Positions 1-6,587 of a stretch of DNA of 7,160 nucleotides are shown here, piece by piece. Each line of letters begins with the position of its first letter. Position 1 is the stretch's first letter. The notes below the pieces were generated by a model. That model made no database searches and was not told the origin of the DNA. It was given only the letters and a program-made list of their open reading frames with translations. A program made the translations under genes and the position numbers. This DNA is from JBFJWU01 sp041623475 [NCBI: bacterium] (GTDB lineage Bacteria > J088). The DNA lies in NCBI GenBank assembly GCA_041623475.1, contig JBFJWU010000178.1:1-7160 (forward strand), given 5' to 3'.

Positions 1-116
1 CCACCGTCCTTAACAAAGAAAGCACTATTTGTCCAGTCAGGGACCTTCTTTGACCGGGGCACCCCAAGGCGCTGCAGCACAAGGGTTTTTTCATTGAATT
101 GCCATGATCCAGCAAC
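1..116 (-). other. Open reading frame fragment at left edge, unassigned
   Basis: On the minus strand a frame stays open from an in-frame TAG at 117-119 to the window edge. It reads with a natural-looking composition (for example LQRLGVPRSKKVPDWTN), unlike the Ser/Arg/Cys-rich frame opposite it. The only usual start codon in this frame is a GTG at 80-78, and I see no Shine-Dalgarno sequence before it. It could be the 5' end of a minus-strand gene, a decayed gene remnant, or chance. A second minus frame with an ATG near 96 (MKKPLCC...) is also open to the edge but has a poorer composition. I do not recognise a family. Confidence 0.15.
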
Positions 117-229
117 CTAAAAATAGTGTTAGCTAAAACTAATTTTACGCAATTCCTGACCGAATTCTGGAAAATCCGCTGCGGACCAACCCTCGATCAC
201 AAATTTAGGCCAAGAATTGACGACAGTCC

Positions 230-249
230 TGGGTGGAGGCGACCACCCA
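230..249. repeat. GC-rich inverted repeat (hairpin)
   Basis: A perfect 7-bp inverted repeat pairs TGGGTGG (230-236) with CCACCCA (243-249) around a 6-base loop, AGGCGA. It is not followed directly by a T-run; the nearest one lies about 25 bases on at 275-280. It is therefore not a standard intrinsic terminator. It could be an operator, part of a small RNA, or chance. Confidence 0.4.
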
Positions 250-285
250 ACTGTAAACCGTTGCCAACATTAGGTTTTTTATAGT

Positions 286-302
286 TGCACATTTTTTGTG
301 CA
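286..302. repeat. Inverted repeat TGCACA-N5-TGTGCA
   Basis: A perfect 6-bp palindromic pair (286-291 and 297-302) is separated by five T residues. The left half belongs to an 8-base word, GTTGCACA (284-291), that recurs directly at 342-349. Spaced palindromes of this size are typical of sites for dimeric regulators, but no regulator can be assigned, and the T-rich spacer would equally suit a weak hairpin. It lies about 190 bases upstream of the thioredoxin-like gene. Confidence 0.3.
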
Positions 303-421
303 TTTGGCTGAAAGCGGGAATATTCGTTGCTATGCGGTGCTGTTGCACAGGGTTTTTCACAACTTCTCCACATCGTCAGTGGAAATCCTCAACCATCCAG
401 AACCGTTAAAAAAATGAACAG

Positions 422-449
422 GTTTCACCCTGCGATGATTTGCTACAAT
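422..449 (+). promoter_or_regulatory. Likely extended -10 promoter of the thioredoxin-like gene
   Basis: TACAAT at 444-449 matches the sigma-70 -10 consensus at five of six positions and is preceded by TG one base upstream (441-442), making an extended -10. A weak -35 candidate, GTTTCA (422-427, three of six matches), lies 16 bases upstream; extended -10 promoters tolerate a poor -35. Transcription would start near 456, about 23 bases before the ATG, leaving room for the GAAGGAG ribosome site at 467-473. Assigned by eye. Confidence 0.4.
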
Positions 450-478
450 AGTGTCTTCCCAACCCCGAAGGAGCCCTG

Positions 479-1534
479 ATGACTCGCCTGATTTCCGCCA
501 GAACCATTATTATTGGCCTGCTTGCGATTGTGACCCTGGCGACCCAGGCACCGGCACAGTTCGGCGGCGCCGGACCGTTCAAGATGGGGGCGAAAGTACC
601 AACGTCGGTCGTGCAGGTTTTGCAGCTCAACCCCCCGATGCGGTTGCAGCCGACCAAACAGGTGCTGCCCAAATTGATCGACAAGCCGACATTGCTGATC
701 TACGTGATACCGGGAAACCCTGCCGCCGAAAAGGCAGCCGCCGAAGCGGCCGCGAAAGCTGCAAGTTGGAAAAATATCCAACTGCTGCTGGCTGTTCGCG
801 GAATGAACAAACGCGAAATCGACGCTGCAATCCAATGGGTACAGGATTCTGCCATTACCGTCCCGGTGGTCATCGATGATTCGATGCAACTTGCCCTGGG
901 ACTCCAGGCCTTCAAGGTACCCAGTTATTCGATGTTTGACGGCCAGGCCAGGGTCATGGTCCGGCAGGTTTCGGGAATGGAACGCAAGGTCAAAGATGGC
1001 CGATCGCTGGACGAGGTAATCGCGGACATTGAAGCTGGCAAACCGGTTCCGATGTCAGACGGCGAACTTCGCGAGGACACACGGATCATGATGGGCAAGG
1101 CGATCAAGCCAATCAACCTGAAAGCAGCCCCCTATAGCAAGGGGCCGGCATCGATTACGATCGGCGCCGGAGCCAAGCGGCCAACGCTGGTGGTCTTCTG
1201 GCTGGCCACCTGCCCCCATTGCCAGAAAGAAATGCCCAAAGTCGGGAAATGGTGGGAGAGCAACAAAAACGCTGTAGAACTGGTCACCATTACCCGGACG
1301 GATGGCCAGTATGTTGGTCACACAACCAAGTACCTTGAGTCAAAGGGGCTGACAGACATGCCGGTCTATACCGCCACAGACGATGCGTACACGTCATTCA
1401 AAGTCGAGGCGATCCCGACATGGGCCATGCTCGCCGCCGACGGAACCATTGTTGAAGTTGCGGTTGGCGAAGATCCGGCAATTGCCCGAAAACTGACCGA
1501 AGGTTTGAAAAAGGCGAACGCGCGCCAGCCCTAG
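479..1534 (+). CDS. Exported tandem thioredoxin-fold protein, CPHC active site
   Basis: The 351-residue protein starts at an ATG with a strong ribosome site (GAAGGAG at 467-473, 5-base spacer). Residues 1-26 form a Sec signal peptide: basic N-terminus, hydrophobic core IIIGLLAIVTLA, and a likely cut after APA. It should therefore act in the periplasm or outside the cell. The C-terminal half (about 225-345) is a thioredoxin/TlpA-like domain: beta strand TLVVFW, the redox motif CPHC at 245-248 (WLATCPHCQKEMP), and a cis-Pro loop at 312-314 (IPT) followed by a DG-containing strand. The first half (about 65-190) looks like a second thioredoxin fold with no CxxC. An Ala/Glu/Lys-rich helix sits where the active site would be, and KVPSY (146-150) resembles the cis-Pro loop. 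Disulfide exchange or reduction on exported proteins is the expected role; direction and partner are unknown. The gene is apparently monocistronic and converges on the kinase gene. Confidence 0.8.
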   Translation: MTRLISARTIIIGLLAIVTLATQAPAQFGGAGPFKMGAKVPTSVVQVLQLNPPMRLQPTKQVLPKLIDKPTLLIYVIPGNPAAEKAAAEAAAKAASWKNIQLLLAVRGMNKREIDAAIQWVQDSAITVPVVIDDSMQLALGLQAFKVPSYSMFDGQARVMVRQVSGMERKVKDGRSLDEVIADIEAGKPVPMSDGELREDTRIMMGKAIKPINLKAAPYSKGPASITIGAGAKRPTLVVFWLATCPHCQKEMPKVGKWWESNKNAVELVTITRTDGQYVGHTTKYLESKGLTDMPVYTATDDAYTSFKVEAIPTWAMLAADGTIVEVAVGEDPAIARKLTEGLKKANARQP

Positions 1535-2961
1535 GCCAGCTTTGCGCCGGATTCGTCGCTTTTGCCGGAAAACAGTTCTCCCAGGATGGTACTCAACGAG
1601 CTTAACGAAAACGGCTTGTAAAGAATCGAGTGGACATCAGCTGCAAACGTCAGCCCGGCCAGTTCATCCGGACTGCGGGCCGTAATCAGGACAATCTGTG
1701 GCATCTGGATCTCGCCTTTGTCGGCGATGGACTTCAGGTTCTCAATAAAGTCCATTCCTGACATCTCCGGCATCGACAAATCCAGCAACACAACACGTGC
1801 GCGGATCTGGCTCCATCGATCCAGTGCGTTCTGCGGGCTGGTAAACATGGCTATCGAGTATCCGAATTCTGTCAGCGCCGTCTGGTAAAACAATGCCGAC
1901 TCTTCCTGGTCTTCGACGATGCAGATATCGACAGATTCTTTCTGGTCGGTGCGCCTGCCCGCTTCGGCAACCAACCCATCGTCCTGGCGAATCGGCAGGC
2001 GAACAACAAAACGGGTCCCGCGTCCTGGTTTGCTTTCAACGAAAACAGTTCCCTGGTGGTTCTCGACGACCTCGTGAACCAGCGCCAGGCCGATACCCAT
2101 TCCGCCATACCTGCGGGTCGCCGACGGGTCGACCTGATAAAACCGGTCAAAAATGCGACTAATATTTTCTTTGGGTATCCCGACTCCAGAGTCGGTTATT
2201 TCCAGGATGACGTCTGGATCTTCCTGTCTCAGGTCCACCTGAACCTCGGCGGACTCGCATCCCTCCGTAAATTTGATGCCATTCGAAAGAATGTTCAGGA
2301 TCATCTGCCGCACCTGACGACGGTCCCCCTCGATCATCACGGCACCGCTTGTTGACATATGTTTCAATGCCACACCGCGCGTTGCTGCAAAAGGCTGCAT
2401 CTCTTCGAGAACCTCGATAACGACGTCATTAATATCGAACGTGTTGGACTCGAACGGACTCATTCCGCGGGCCAACTGACTGGCCTGGACCAGATCCTCA
2501 ATGACCCTGTTCAAATGGTCGGCGTTGCGAATCACGGTATCCAGGAACTGTAATTGGTCTTCATTCAAATTATCGGCGTATCGGTACCGCAGCAGTTCCG
2601 CGTATCCGCGAATTGAAACAAGCGGGGTTTTCAGTTCGTGGCTGACGTTCTGCAGAAGATGGGTCTTCATCCGGTCCATCTCCTGCAACGTGGCATTTGC
2701 CCGTTCCAATTCGTCAGCCTTGGCCGTCAGCGCCGCGGTTCGTTGTGCAACGACCTGCTCGATCTCGCCCTTTGCCCGATTCAGTTCGTCCGTTCGTTCC
2801 GCAACCAGGGCTTCCATGTGCGCCATGCTCTCGAAGACCGCGAAGTTGTCTGAACGGCGGTTCTGGAGGCTCTCCACCCGCTCTTTGAGGACTGCGACTG
2901 TACGGCGAAGCGCATCCAGCTCTTCAGCGGGGTCAGGGGCACGATCAGCCAAAGCGTACAC
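1531..2961 (-). CDS. Soluble hybrid sensor histidine kinase with C-terminal receiver
   Basis: The 476-residue protein has no signal peptide or membrane segment. Residues 12-100 are a heptad-rich coiled coil. A HisKA domain follows with the phospho-acceptor His108 (NVSHELKTPL). The HATPase domain has its N box at 223-227 (NILSN), G1 box at 257-261 (DSGVG), F box at 271-275 (FDRFY) and G2 box at 286-291 (GGMGIG). The receiver (about 345-460) keeps the acidic pair Glu350/Asp351, phospho-acceptor Asp394, Thr427 and Lys449. All catalytic residues are present, so it should autophosphorylate and pass phosphate to its own receiver. There is no output domain, so an HPt protein or regulator elsewhere must complete the relay. 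No PAS, GAF or other sensor domain is seen; the FIST protein encoded just upstream is the likely input. The GTG start overlaps the FIST gene by 17 bases without a clear ribosome site. A TTG at 2952 behind GGGTG is an alternative. Confidence 0.92.
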   Translation of the reverse strand: MYALADRAPDPAEELDALRRTVAVLKERVESLQNRRSDNFAVFESMAHMEALVAERTDELNRAKGEIEQVVAQRTAALTAKADELERANATLQEMDRMKTHLLQNVSHELKTPLVSIRGYAELLRYRYADNLNEDQLQFLDTVIRNADHLNRVIEDLVQASQLARGMSPFESNTFDINDVVIEVLEEMQPFAATRGVALKHMSTSGAVMIEGDRRQVRQMILNILSNGIKFTEGCESAEVQVDLRQEDPDVILEITDSGVGIPKENISRIFDRFYQVDPSATRRYGGMGIGLALVHEVVENHQGTVFVESKPGRGTRFVVRLPIRQDDGLVAEAGRRTDQKESVDICIVEDQEESALFYQTALTEFGYSIAMFTSPQNALDRWSQIRARVVLLDLSMPEMSGMDFIENLKSIADKGEIQMPQIVLITARSPDELAGLTFAADVHSILYKPFSLSSLSTILGELFSGKSDESGAKLA

Positions 2962-4075
2962 CCGTCAACGTATGGTTGAGGTGCAATCCCATGTACTGCT
3001 CACCATATGTATTCAATCCCGCGACCGGTAATCCTTCCAGAAGCCTGGCACATTCCTGTCGATTGCCGTCTGCTTCCATTTCCAGAAACCGTCCAAGGCA
3101 ATTGAACAGCAGAACACCACTGGCACCCTGCAGTTCCGAAACCAAACGGCCCAGTTGCTCACGGATCCCGACTGGCGTCATTACCGTTACGACAGCTCCC
3201 TGTTCCAACGCGCTTGCGAAAATCAGGTCGTCGCCCTCGATCCGATAGACGCTGCGAATGTACCAGCGATCCTGGATCCGGACCGCAACCGGATATTTGG
3301 ATACCGCCGGCACGGTCAATTGGTCCGGTTCCAGGCCTACCAGCTCGGCATATGCCAGGCGGGCCGGGCGCCCGTCTATGGTTCGTACTTTACGAGACGA
3401 TCCAACGACATCTGTGATAACAGCCTGTTTGTCGGTTGGAACGAAATGATGATGCTGGAAGCTGGTCAGGCCCAACCGGCATCGACACACCAGGATCAGG
3501 TTCTGGTTTTCGACAACTCGTCCGTCAACGATGACGTACGTTGCCTCAAATCGCAGTCCGTCCGACGCAGTCGCGCCAACCAGTGGTATATCCGGCAGTG
3601 CCAGGTGCATTCGGGCGGTCACGGTTTCTTCCGTCTGCTGCAGGCCGGCACTGAACAAGATGGCCACCCCTTCGGCTGCCGGATCCCGCAACAGGTGTAA
3701 ACCCAGTTCTCGCTCAAAGGTGCTTACGCGGCCGACGATCTCCTGCCAGCCTGCTTCATTGGCCGGCACTTCAAAATGGAATCCGAATACCGACAAGTCT
3801 TCTTCCGGCACCAGGATTGCCGACACACCGCTGGCCGCAATCTGGCCATCGCCAAGAACACCGCTGGACGAACATCCAAAGAACGTCGCATCCGGGTAAT
3901 AAGTCCCCAGTTCGTCGAGAAGCACGAGGACATCAACCTCTGGCGAGACGAAAAGCAACATGGTTCCGGGGATCGCCGGTATCCTGGCCGCCAGTTGCTG
4001 CGCAACCTGTACGGGATCCCATTGCTGGTCGGCGGCACCGGCCACGTGTGCAACCGGCCATCTTGAATCAGACAA
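2945..4075 (-). CDS. FIST-domain signal transduction protein (FIST_N plus FIST_C)
   Basis: The predicted protein has 376 residues and no signal peptide or membrane span, so it is cytoplasmic. The FIST_N half carries FFGCSSSGVLGDG (about 65-77), then PLVGATASDGL and a TYVIVDGRVV strand (about 164-188). The FIST_C half has FQHHHFVP, IDGRPA and the terminal TYGEQ...HNHTLT-type block (about 355-371). FIST domains are intracellular ligand-binding sensors; members of the NosP subgroup bind heme and NO and regulate a neighbouring hybrid kinase. That matches the context, since the kinase gene overlaps the 3' end, but ligand and heme binding cannot be decided from sequence. The frame is open to 4117, also a TTG but without a ribosome site. 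I prefer the TTG at 4075, preceded by GAGGGA (9-base spacer), which overlaps the protease stop by 8 bases. A GTG at 4045 is a further option. Confidence 0.9.
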   Translation of the reverse strand: MSDSRWPVAHVAGAADQQWDPVQVAQQLAARIPAIPGTMLLFVSPEVDVLVLLDELGTYYPDATFFGCSSSGVLGDGQIAASGVSAILVPEEDLSVFGFHFEVPANEAGWQEIVGRVSTFERELGLHLLRDPAAEGVAILFSAGLQQTEETVTARMHLALPDIPLVGATASDGLRFEATYVIVDGRVVENQNLILVCRCRLGLTSFQHHHFVPTDKQAVITDVVGSSRKVRTIDGRPARLAYAELVGLEPDQLTVPAVSKYPVAVRIQDRWYIRSVYRIEGDDLIFASALEQGAVVTVMTPVGIREQLGRLVSELQGASGVLLFNCLGRFLEMEADGNRQECARLLEGLPVAGLNTYGEQYMGLHLNHTLTGVRFG

Positions 4076-4193
4076 TCCGTGCAGTCCCTCGTAATCGCAG
4101 GAATATCCCTGCTGCAATAATCATGCAGAATAGCAGTCCCGGCAGCGCATTAGTCGCCCCCCCTGCAGACACGTTACAACCACACCCACCCGA
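4068..4193 (-). other. C-terminal protein-sorting tail (GGCGC, TM helix, Arg tail) of the subtilase
   Basis: The last 41 or so residues of the protease follow the three-part plan of bacterial CTERM sorting signals. A short motif, GGCGC, is followed by a small-residue spacer, a hydrophobic segment LPGLLFCMIIAAGIFL, and a basic end with Arg831, Arg833 and Arg837. The Gly/Cys signature is closest to the MYXO-CTERM and JDVT-CTERM classes, in which an intramembrane protease is thought to remove the helix after the cysteine has been modified. The basic end lacks the usual consecutive Arg cluster, so the class is uncertain. No processing enzyme is encoded in this window. Confidence 0.6.
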
Positions 4194-6587
4194 CGGCAAT
4201 TGCGGCACCGTCGGGTCCGTAGTTGCATCACTGCCACCACCGCCACCAATAAACTGGCCCGGTGTGCCAACCCTGAACTCGGAAAATCCAGACGGATCCC
4301 CGGGTAACTCACCGGAATCTGCCGTAACTGCGAACCGATACAAATACTCACCGGCAACGGGAAATGTGACCTGGACCGTATACATCTGCGTGTCCAGCGC
4401 GGCGATCTGGTCCAGGCCATAGTGTGCGATGTCGCCAAACGGATCGCGGATGACCAGCGCAGCCCCCAGAATCGAGCCCACCTGTCCTTCTGGATCAAAC
4501 AGAAGCGACCGGAACGTTACCGGTTCCGAAGGCCCGGGATTGTCGGGCTCCAGGCCGTCACTCGCGAAACCATCATCTCCGACCCAGGTCAGGATGGGAT
4601 CGACGTCCAGGGCACCCGCGATGTCCAGGCGACGATCGCCGATCACACCGCTGGTGCCAGACGTCTCGACCGCCAGGAGCTCGCCGCGGTCTGTCAATTG
4701 CCGCACAACATCTGCCGCCGACAACTGGGGATAGACACCGCGCACCAACGCGGCAGCCCCCGCAACGTAAGGTGCCGCAAAACTCGTCCCCTGGATAAAG
4801 CCGAAGGCACTGCTGTAATCATCACCCTGTTTGATCCAGCGTACGCCCTGGATTGCCACCCCTCCCGCAAACAGATCGCTGTCATGGTCACCACCGGTCG
4901 TCATCACAAATCTGATTTGCAGGTCACTGGGCAGGAAACCAAGGATTGCCTCGAAATCGTAGTACGGCTCGGCGACTCCAAGTCCGGAATATTTCCCGTC
5001 CGGAGCCAGTGTCCAGTTACCAACACCGCCGACCCTGTACTCAAGTCGCAGCTCTGAACCGGTACCCAGGTCGTGGGTCACGGCATACGTCAGGATCCCG
5101 TTTCCCCAGGATGCCAGGTCAATTGCGTCAGACTCGAGCGTCTGGTTGATTCCGTTCTCGTGACCGGACGGAGACGTCTGGCCAAATTGCTGGACGGCAA
5201 ATAACGTGCCAAAATCGCCGACGATTGCGATGTCACCCAGGATTGATTCCGCCACGCCCCAGGTAATATTGCTGCCCCCCGCGGTAAAGTCGGTACCGTC
5301 GACCCGGCCGCTGCTGATCGGGCCTGATTCTGTCGTATCATCAAAATTTGCCTCGTCCCACAGATCGATAAACGGAACCACGTCTGTCCGTACGCTCATT
5401 CCCGGAGCTGCGATATTGACAGAGCCACCGAAATTTGAAAACGAAGCCAGGCCATTGTCATTTGTGTGGGCAGCGACACTAAGCAACTGCGGCATATCGT
5501 GGGCCGCCGGAAAAAACGGACTGTCTTCCATGTCGGCGCCGGAATTACCCGCTGCCGCAACCAGAACGATGTCAGCAGCGGCCAGTTCATCCAGCTTTGC
5601 CTTGATGATGCTGTCTTCCTCCGGTCCTCCCCAGCTCATATTGACCACGTCGGCATCTGCGGCAAGTGCGTAATCAAGCGCTGCAACGGCAGCGTTGGTC
5701 AGTCCGCAATCCGATCCGGTCAGCGTCGGAAACGCGCCCAGGAAACGGATATGGATGATCGACACATCCCACGCGACACCGGCAATCCCATAGCCATCGT
5801 TGCCGGACGCACCAATGACACCAGCCACCTGGGTCCCGTGCCCGACGGCATCATTCGGGTCACCGTCGTTGTCGCACGCGTCCCAGCCATTGACATCGTC
5901 GATATATCCGTTATTATCGTTGTCCAGGCCGTCGTTTGGAACTTCATCGCCATTTACGTACAGGTTGGGTACAAGATCCGGATGCAGCACATCGCCACCT
6001 GTATCAATAACCGCAACGCGGACTTGCCGATCGCCAGTGGTTGTATCCCAGGCAACGTCTGCACGAGTGTCAACTCCTGGCTCGCCCGGGTCCAGCTCAC
6101 AGAACCCGTCGTCGTTGGCATCACACGCAGATCTACCTGGGTCTGCAGGATCCTGGGGCGTATTCAATGTCTGGCCGTTGTTGCGTAGCCCCCATTGTTT
6201 GCCGAATTCAGGATCGTCAGGAACCCGCGCAACGTGCCAGCGTCGGTTGGGCTGGACAATTGCCAGGTCGGCCAGGGGTTCGAGGATCTGGATAAGTTGC
6301 GCACCGACGACCGGCTCACTTAGCTGCAGACGGATCGTACCTGACAGCCTGACAGGCGACCAGACCACGTCAATCCCCAGTTGTCGGGACACGTTCCCGA
6401 CCCAGTTTTCCAACTGTTCAGGAATCTCCAGGCTTGTGAAACGGACCAGCCAGTCTGATGCCAGTTCGGTTGCGACCAGATCCGGATTGGATTCGGCGTT
6501 TGCATACCCCACTGGTGTGGCCGTCATAGCCAGCACCAGTCCCAGACCTGTAACCAGCGACCGCAGCGGTCGCAATGGACGACACAT
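4068..6587 (-). CDS. Exported S8 (subtilisin-family) serine protease with STN-like domain and C-terminal anchor
   Basis: The 839-residue protein starts at the ATG at 6587, which has AGGA seven bases upstream and leads directly into a signal peptide (1-31, likely cut after YANA). A GTG at 6626 would add 13 residues and spoil the signal. Residues about 58-120 resemble an STN/secretin N-domain (SRQLGIDVVW...SGTIRLQLSEP...IQILEPL) rather than an I9 propeptide. The S8 triad is intact: Asp195 (AVIDTGG), His250 (GHGTQVAG) and Ser602 (GTSFAAPYVAGAAAL), with oxyanion Asn348 (AAGNSG). Asp/Asn-rich stretches at 154-165 and 218-247 probably bind calcium. About 190 extra residues (404-593), probably beta-rich, separate Asn348 from Ser602. 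A beta-sandwich domain (about 664-774) is followed by a Gly linker, a Gly-Gly-Cys-Gly-Cys motif (800-804), a TM helix (about 815-830) and an Arg-containing tail. It probably acts at the cell surface; the substrate is unknown. It is first gene of the overlapping cluster. Confidence 0.93.
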   Translation of the reverse strand: MCRPLRPLRSLVTGLGLVLAMTATPVGYANAESNPDLVATELASDWLVRFTSLEIPEQLENWVGNVSRQLGIDVVWSPVRLSGTIRLQLSEPVVGAQLIQILEPLADLAIVQPNRRWHVARVPDDPEFGKQWGLRNNGQTLNTPQDPADPGRSACDANDDGFCELDPGEPGVDTRADVAWDTTTGDRQVRVAVIDTGGDVLHPDLVPNLYVNGDEVPNDGLDNDNNGYIDDVNGWDACDNDGDPNDAVGHGTQVAGVIGASGNDGYGIAGVAWDVSIIHIRFLGAFPTLTGSDCGLTNAAVAALDYALAADADVVNMSWGGPEEDSIIKAKLDELAAADIVLVAAAGNSGADMEDSPFFPAAHDMPQLLSVAAHTNDNGLASFSNFGGSVNIAAPGMSVRTDVVPFIDLWDEANFDDTTESGPISSGRVDGTDFTAGGSNITWGVAESILGDIAIVGDFGTLFAVQQFGQTSPSGHENGINQTLESDAIDLASWGNGILTYAVTHDLGTGSELRLEYRVGGVGNWTLAPDGKYSGLGVAEPYYDFEAILGFLPSDLQIRFVMTTGGDHDSDLFAGGVAIQGVRWIKQGDDYSSAFGFIQGTSFAAPYVAGAAALVRGVYPQLSAADVVRQLTDRGELLAVETSGTSGVIGDRRLDIAGALDVDPILTWVGDDGFASDGLEPDNPGPSEPVTFRSLLFDPEGQVGSILGAALVIRDPFGDIAHYGLDQIAALDTQMYTVQVTFPVAGEYLYRFAVTADSGELPGDPSGFSEFRVGTPGQFIGGGGGSDATTDPTVPQLPSGGCGCNVSAGGATNALPGLLFCMIIAAGIFLRLRGTARIV

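Larger units (their letters stand above)
117..478. other. Non-coding region upstream of the thioredoxin-like gene
   Basis: No open frame with a credible start was found in either direction. The stretch is visibly richer in A/T runs than the genes around it. It contains a GC-rich hairpin (230-249), a short inverted repeat (286-302), two copies of GTTGCACA (284-291 and 342-349) and a promoter-like element (422-449). I see no tRNA, rRNA, CRISPR or insertion-sequence structure. Its 360-base length is more than a single promoter needs, so a regulatory region or a small RNA remains possible. Confidence 0.5.

Noticed and set aside
235-260. GGAGG at 235-239 as a ribosome site for an unlisted small gene
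   Set aside because: No ATG, GTG or TTG lies at a usable distance downstream; the word is part of the hairpin.
230-280. Intrinsic terminator formed by the hairpin at 230-249 and the T-run at 275-280
   Set aside because: The T-run starts 25 bases after the stem instead of directly after it, and the closer AAACC/GGTTT stem (255-259, 273-277) is weak with a 13-base loop.
353-372. DnaA-box-like words (TTTTTCACA at 353-361 and TTCTCCACA at 364-372) suggesting a replication origin
   Set aside because: One and two mismatches to TTATCCACA in an AT-richer region are expected by chance, and no dnaA, dnaN, rep or partition gene is nearby.
2501-3031. Plus-strand frame of 176 codons opposite the kinase
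   Set aside because: It is a Ser/Arg-rich antisense shadow of the kinase coiled-coil and HisKA region.
3817-5057. Plus-strand open frames across the FIST start and the protease 3' half (3817-4422, 4422-5057)
   Set aside because: They lie antisense to clearly homologous coding sequence and have no protein-like motifs. High GC alone explains their length.
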